Shown piece by piece: positions 62,029 to 64,000 of a stretch of 64,000 bases of DNA. Location of the stretch: positions 372,001-436,000 of the forward strand of contig JBBELK010000053.1 in NCBI GenBank assembly GCA_037783545.1. Direction: 5' to 3'. Source of the DNA: Henricia sp. BOLD:AAB3569 (lineage: Eukaryota > Echinodermata > Asteroidea > Spinulosida > Echinasteridae). Made by a program: the position numbers and the translations under genes. Positions within the stretch are counted from its first letter, which is position 1. Every line of letters begins with the position of its first letter. The notes beneath the pieces are model-generated. The model was not told the origin of the DNA. It did not search any database and saw only the letters and a program-made list of their open reading frames with translations.

Positions 62029-64000
62029 TTGAAGTTTGTCTGGACATTCCTTCAGTTCCAAAATAGCGACCACTTCAAACGCAATGTTTCCCGAAAGCGG
62101 CGTCTGCTTGTGCGAAAACTGTGCCCGCAAGGAGTTTTTGCTAGATTCGACGATAACTCGGTCGGTTTAAACGTGAAATTGCTGAAATTTGCAGAACACG
62201 TTTGCGATATAGAGTTGTTTTAGCAGACAAAATTTGAAGTTTGTCTGGACATTCCTTCAGTTCCAAAATAGCGACAACTTCAAACGCAATGTTTACCGAA
62301 AGCGGCGTCTGCTTGTGCGAAAACTGTGCCGGCAAGGAGTTTTTGCTAGATTCGACGATAACTCGGTCGGTTTAAACGGGAAATTGCTGAAATTTGCAGA
62401 ACACGTTTGCGATATAGAGTTGTTTTAGCAGACAAAATTTGAAGTTTGTCTGGAAATTCCTTCAGTTCCAAAATGGCGACCACTTCAGACGCAATGTTTC
62501 CCGAAAGCGGCGTCTGTTTGTGCGAAAAATTTTCCGGCAGAGAGTTTTTGCTAGATTCGACGATAACTCGGTCGGTTTAAACGTGAAATTGCTGAAATTT
62601 GCAGAACACGTTTGCGATATAGAGTTGTTTTAGCAGACAAAATTTGAAGTTTGTCTGGACATTCCTTCAGTTCCAAAATGGCGACCACTTCAGACGCAAT
62701 GTTTCCCGAAAGCGGCGTCTGTTTGGGATATAGAGTTGTTTTAGCAGACAAAATTTGAAGTTTGTTTGGAAATTCCTTCAGTTCCAAAATAGCGACCACT
62801 TCAGACGCAATGTTTCCCGAAAGCGGCGTCTGCTTGTGCAAAAACTGTGCCGGCAAGGAGTTTTTGCTAGATTCGACGATAACTCGGTCGGTTTAAACGG
62901 GAAATTGCTGAAATTTGCAGAACACGTTTGCGATATAGAGTTGTTTTAGCAGACAAAATTTGAAGTTTGTCTGGAAATTCCATCAGTTCCAAAATGGCGA
63001 CCACTTCAGACGCAATGTTTTCTCGAAAGCGGCGTCTGTTTGTGCGAAAAATGTTCCGGCAGAGAGTTTTTGCTAGATTCGACGATAACTCGGTCGGTTT
63101 AAACGGGAAATTGCTGAAATTTGCAGAACACGTTTGGGATATAGAGTTGTTTTAGCAGACAAAATTTGAAGTTTGTTTGGAAATTCCTTCAGTTCCAAAA
63201 TAGCGACCACTTCAGACGCAATGTTTCCCGAAAGCGGCGTCTGCTTGTGCAAAAACTGTGCCGGCAAGGAGTTTTTGCTAGATTCGACGATAACTCGGTC
63301 GGTTTAAACGGGAAATTGCTGAAATTTGCAGAACACGTTTGCGATATAGAGTTGTTTTAGCAGACAAAATTTGAAGTTTGTCTGGAAATTCCTTCAGTTC
63401 CAAAATGGCGACCACTTCAGACGCAATGTTTCCCGAAAGCGGCGTCTGTTTGTGCGAAAAATGTTCCGGCAGAGAGTTTTTGCTAGATTCGACGATAACT
63501 CGGTCGGTTTAAACGGGAAATTGCTGAAATTTGCAGAACACGTTTGGAATATAGAGTTGTTTTAGCAGACAAAATTTGAAGTTTGTCTGGACATTCCTTC
63601 AGTTCCAAAATAGCGACCACTTCAAACGCAATGTTTCCCGAAAGCGGCGTCTGTTTGGGATATAGAGTTGTTTTAGCAGACAAAATTTGAAGTTTGTTTG
63701 GAAATTCCTTCAGTTCCAAAATAGCGACCACTTCAGACGCAATGTTTCCCGAAAGCGGCGTCTGCTTGTGCAAAAACTGTGCCGGCAAGGAGTTTTTGCT
63801 AGATTCGACGATAACTCGGTCGGTTTAAACGGGAAATTGCTGAAATTTGCAGAACACGTTTGCGATATAGAGTTGTTTTAGCAGACAAAATTTGAAGTTT
63901 GTCTGGAAATTCGTTAAGTTCCAAAATAGCGACCACTTCAGACGCAATGTTTCCCGAAAGCGGCGTCTGCTTGTGCAAAAACTCTGCCGGCAAGGAGTTT

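Larger units (their letters stand above)
34231..64000 (+). repeat. 205-bp satellite array, right part
   Basis: The same satellite resumes in the same orientation and phase immediately after the inserted element and runs off the end of the window. It uses the same monomer types as the left part and shares rare variants with it, so the two parts are one array interrupted by an insertion. Thirty-two 111-bp shortened monomers are present over the whole window, and 19 of them lie in this right part. The final monomer, from 63892, is cut by the window end. No other sequence interrupts this part, and I see no gene in it. Confidence 0.98.

Noticed and set aside
1-64000. Hundreds of open frames of about 64 codons on both strands, and longer ones of 75-133 codons, as genes of a repeat protein family
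   Set aside because: They begin at TTG or other non-ATG codons, end at the same satellite position in each copy, and exist on both strands at once. Monomer length is not a multiple of three, so no frame continues between monomers. The longer ones only arise where a deletion or fusion shifts the frame. Variants show no bias towards synonymous change.
1-64000. Assembly artefact as the explanation of the higher-order repeats
   Set aside because: It cannot be excluded for exact copy numbers, but nested duplications with private single-base markers and different local indels in each copy are hard to produce by collapse or false joining. Read support across the array would settle it.

Overview
This window is almost entirely satellite DNA. 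About 63.2 of the 64.0 kb is a head-to-tail array of a 205-bp monomer, all copies in the same orientation. I estimate roughly 290 full-length monomers plus 32 copies of a 111-bp shortened form. The only other sequence is a 749-bp insertion at 33482-34230. I see no convincing protein-coding gene, rRNA, tRNA or CRISPR array. Higher-order satellite organisation, an AATAAA-containing insert with a pentanucleotide tail, ATTTA clusters and T/G-rich low-complexity tracts point to a eukaryote, most likely an animal. A marine invertebrate is a guess only. The array could be centromeric, pericentromeric, subtelomeric or interstitial; the sequence does not decide this.

Layout. 1-3985: two tandem 1863-bp higher-order units (from 260). 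3576-10369: a 2538-bp block present twice at 3358-bp spacing, followed by a tandem 898-bp duplication. 10370-16948: an irregular mosaic of known monomer types. 16949-24772: two tandem 3912-bp units with a local conversion-like patch. 24773-64000: a larger hierarchy in which sub-arrays carrying the 111-bp short monomer (spacing 111 + n x 205 bp, often 1136 bp) alternate with sub-arrays of a four-monomer 820-bp unit. The end of an 820-bp sub-array is followed by a monomer with a 26-bp deletion at 25388, 32349, 39862, 48360 and 58668. These give a super-unit of about 7-10 kb. Nested in this hierarchy are a tandem 2383-bp duplication (49153-53918) and a roughly 8.5-kb block repeated from the 34.6-40.2 kb region to 43.3-48.7 kb.

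The insertion at 33482-34230 looks like the 3' end of a non-LTR retrotransposon (LINE-like, or a SINE mobilised by one). It has a 6-bp target-site duplication, AATAAA, a tail of four ATGAA units and no intact ORF. Homologous monomers elsewhere in the window serve as empty sites. It contains a striking 119-bp inverted repeat.

At monomer scale, each unit has two short inverted repeats built from CAGAC/GTCTG half-sites, an 8-bp palindrome GTTTAAAC, a one-mismatch relative of the CENP-B box core, and in a subset of monomers a YY1-like AAAATGGCG word. CpG is over-represented (13 per 205 bp in the monomer counted). The open frames seen on both strands of each monomer are by-products of the repeat and are not annotated as genes.
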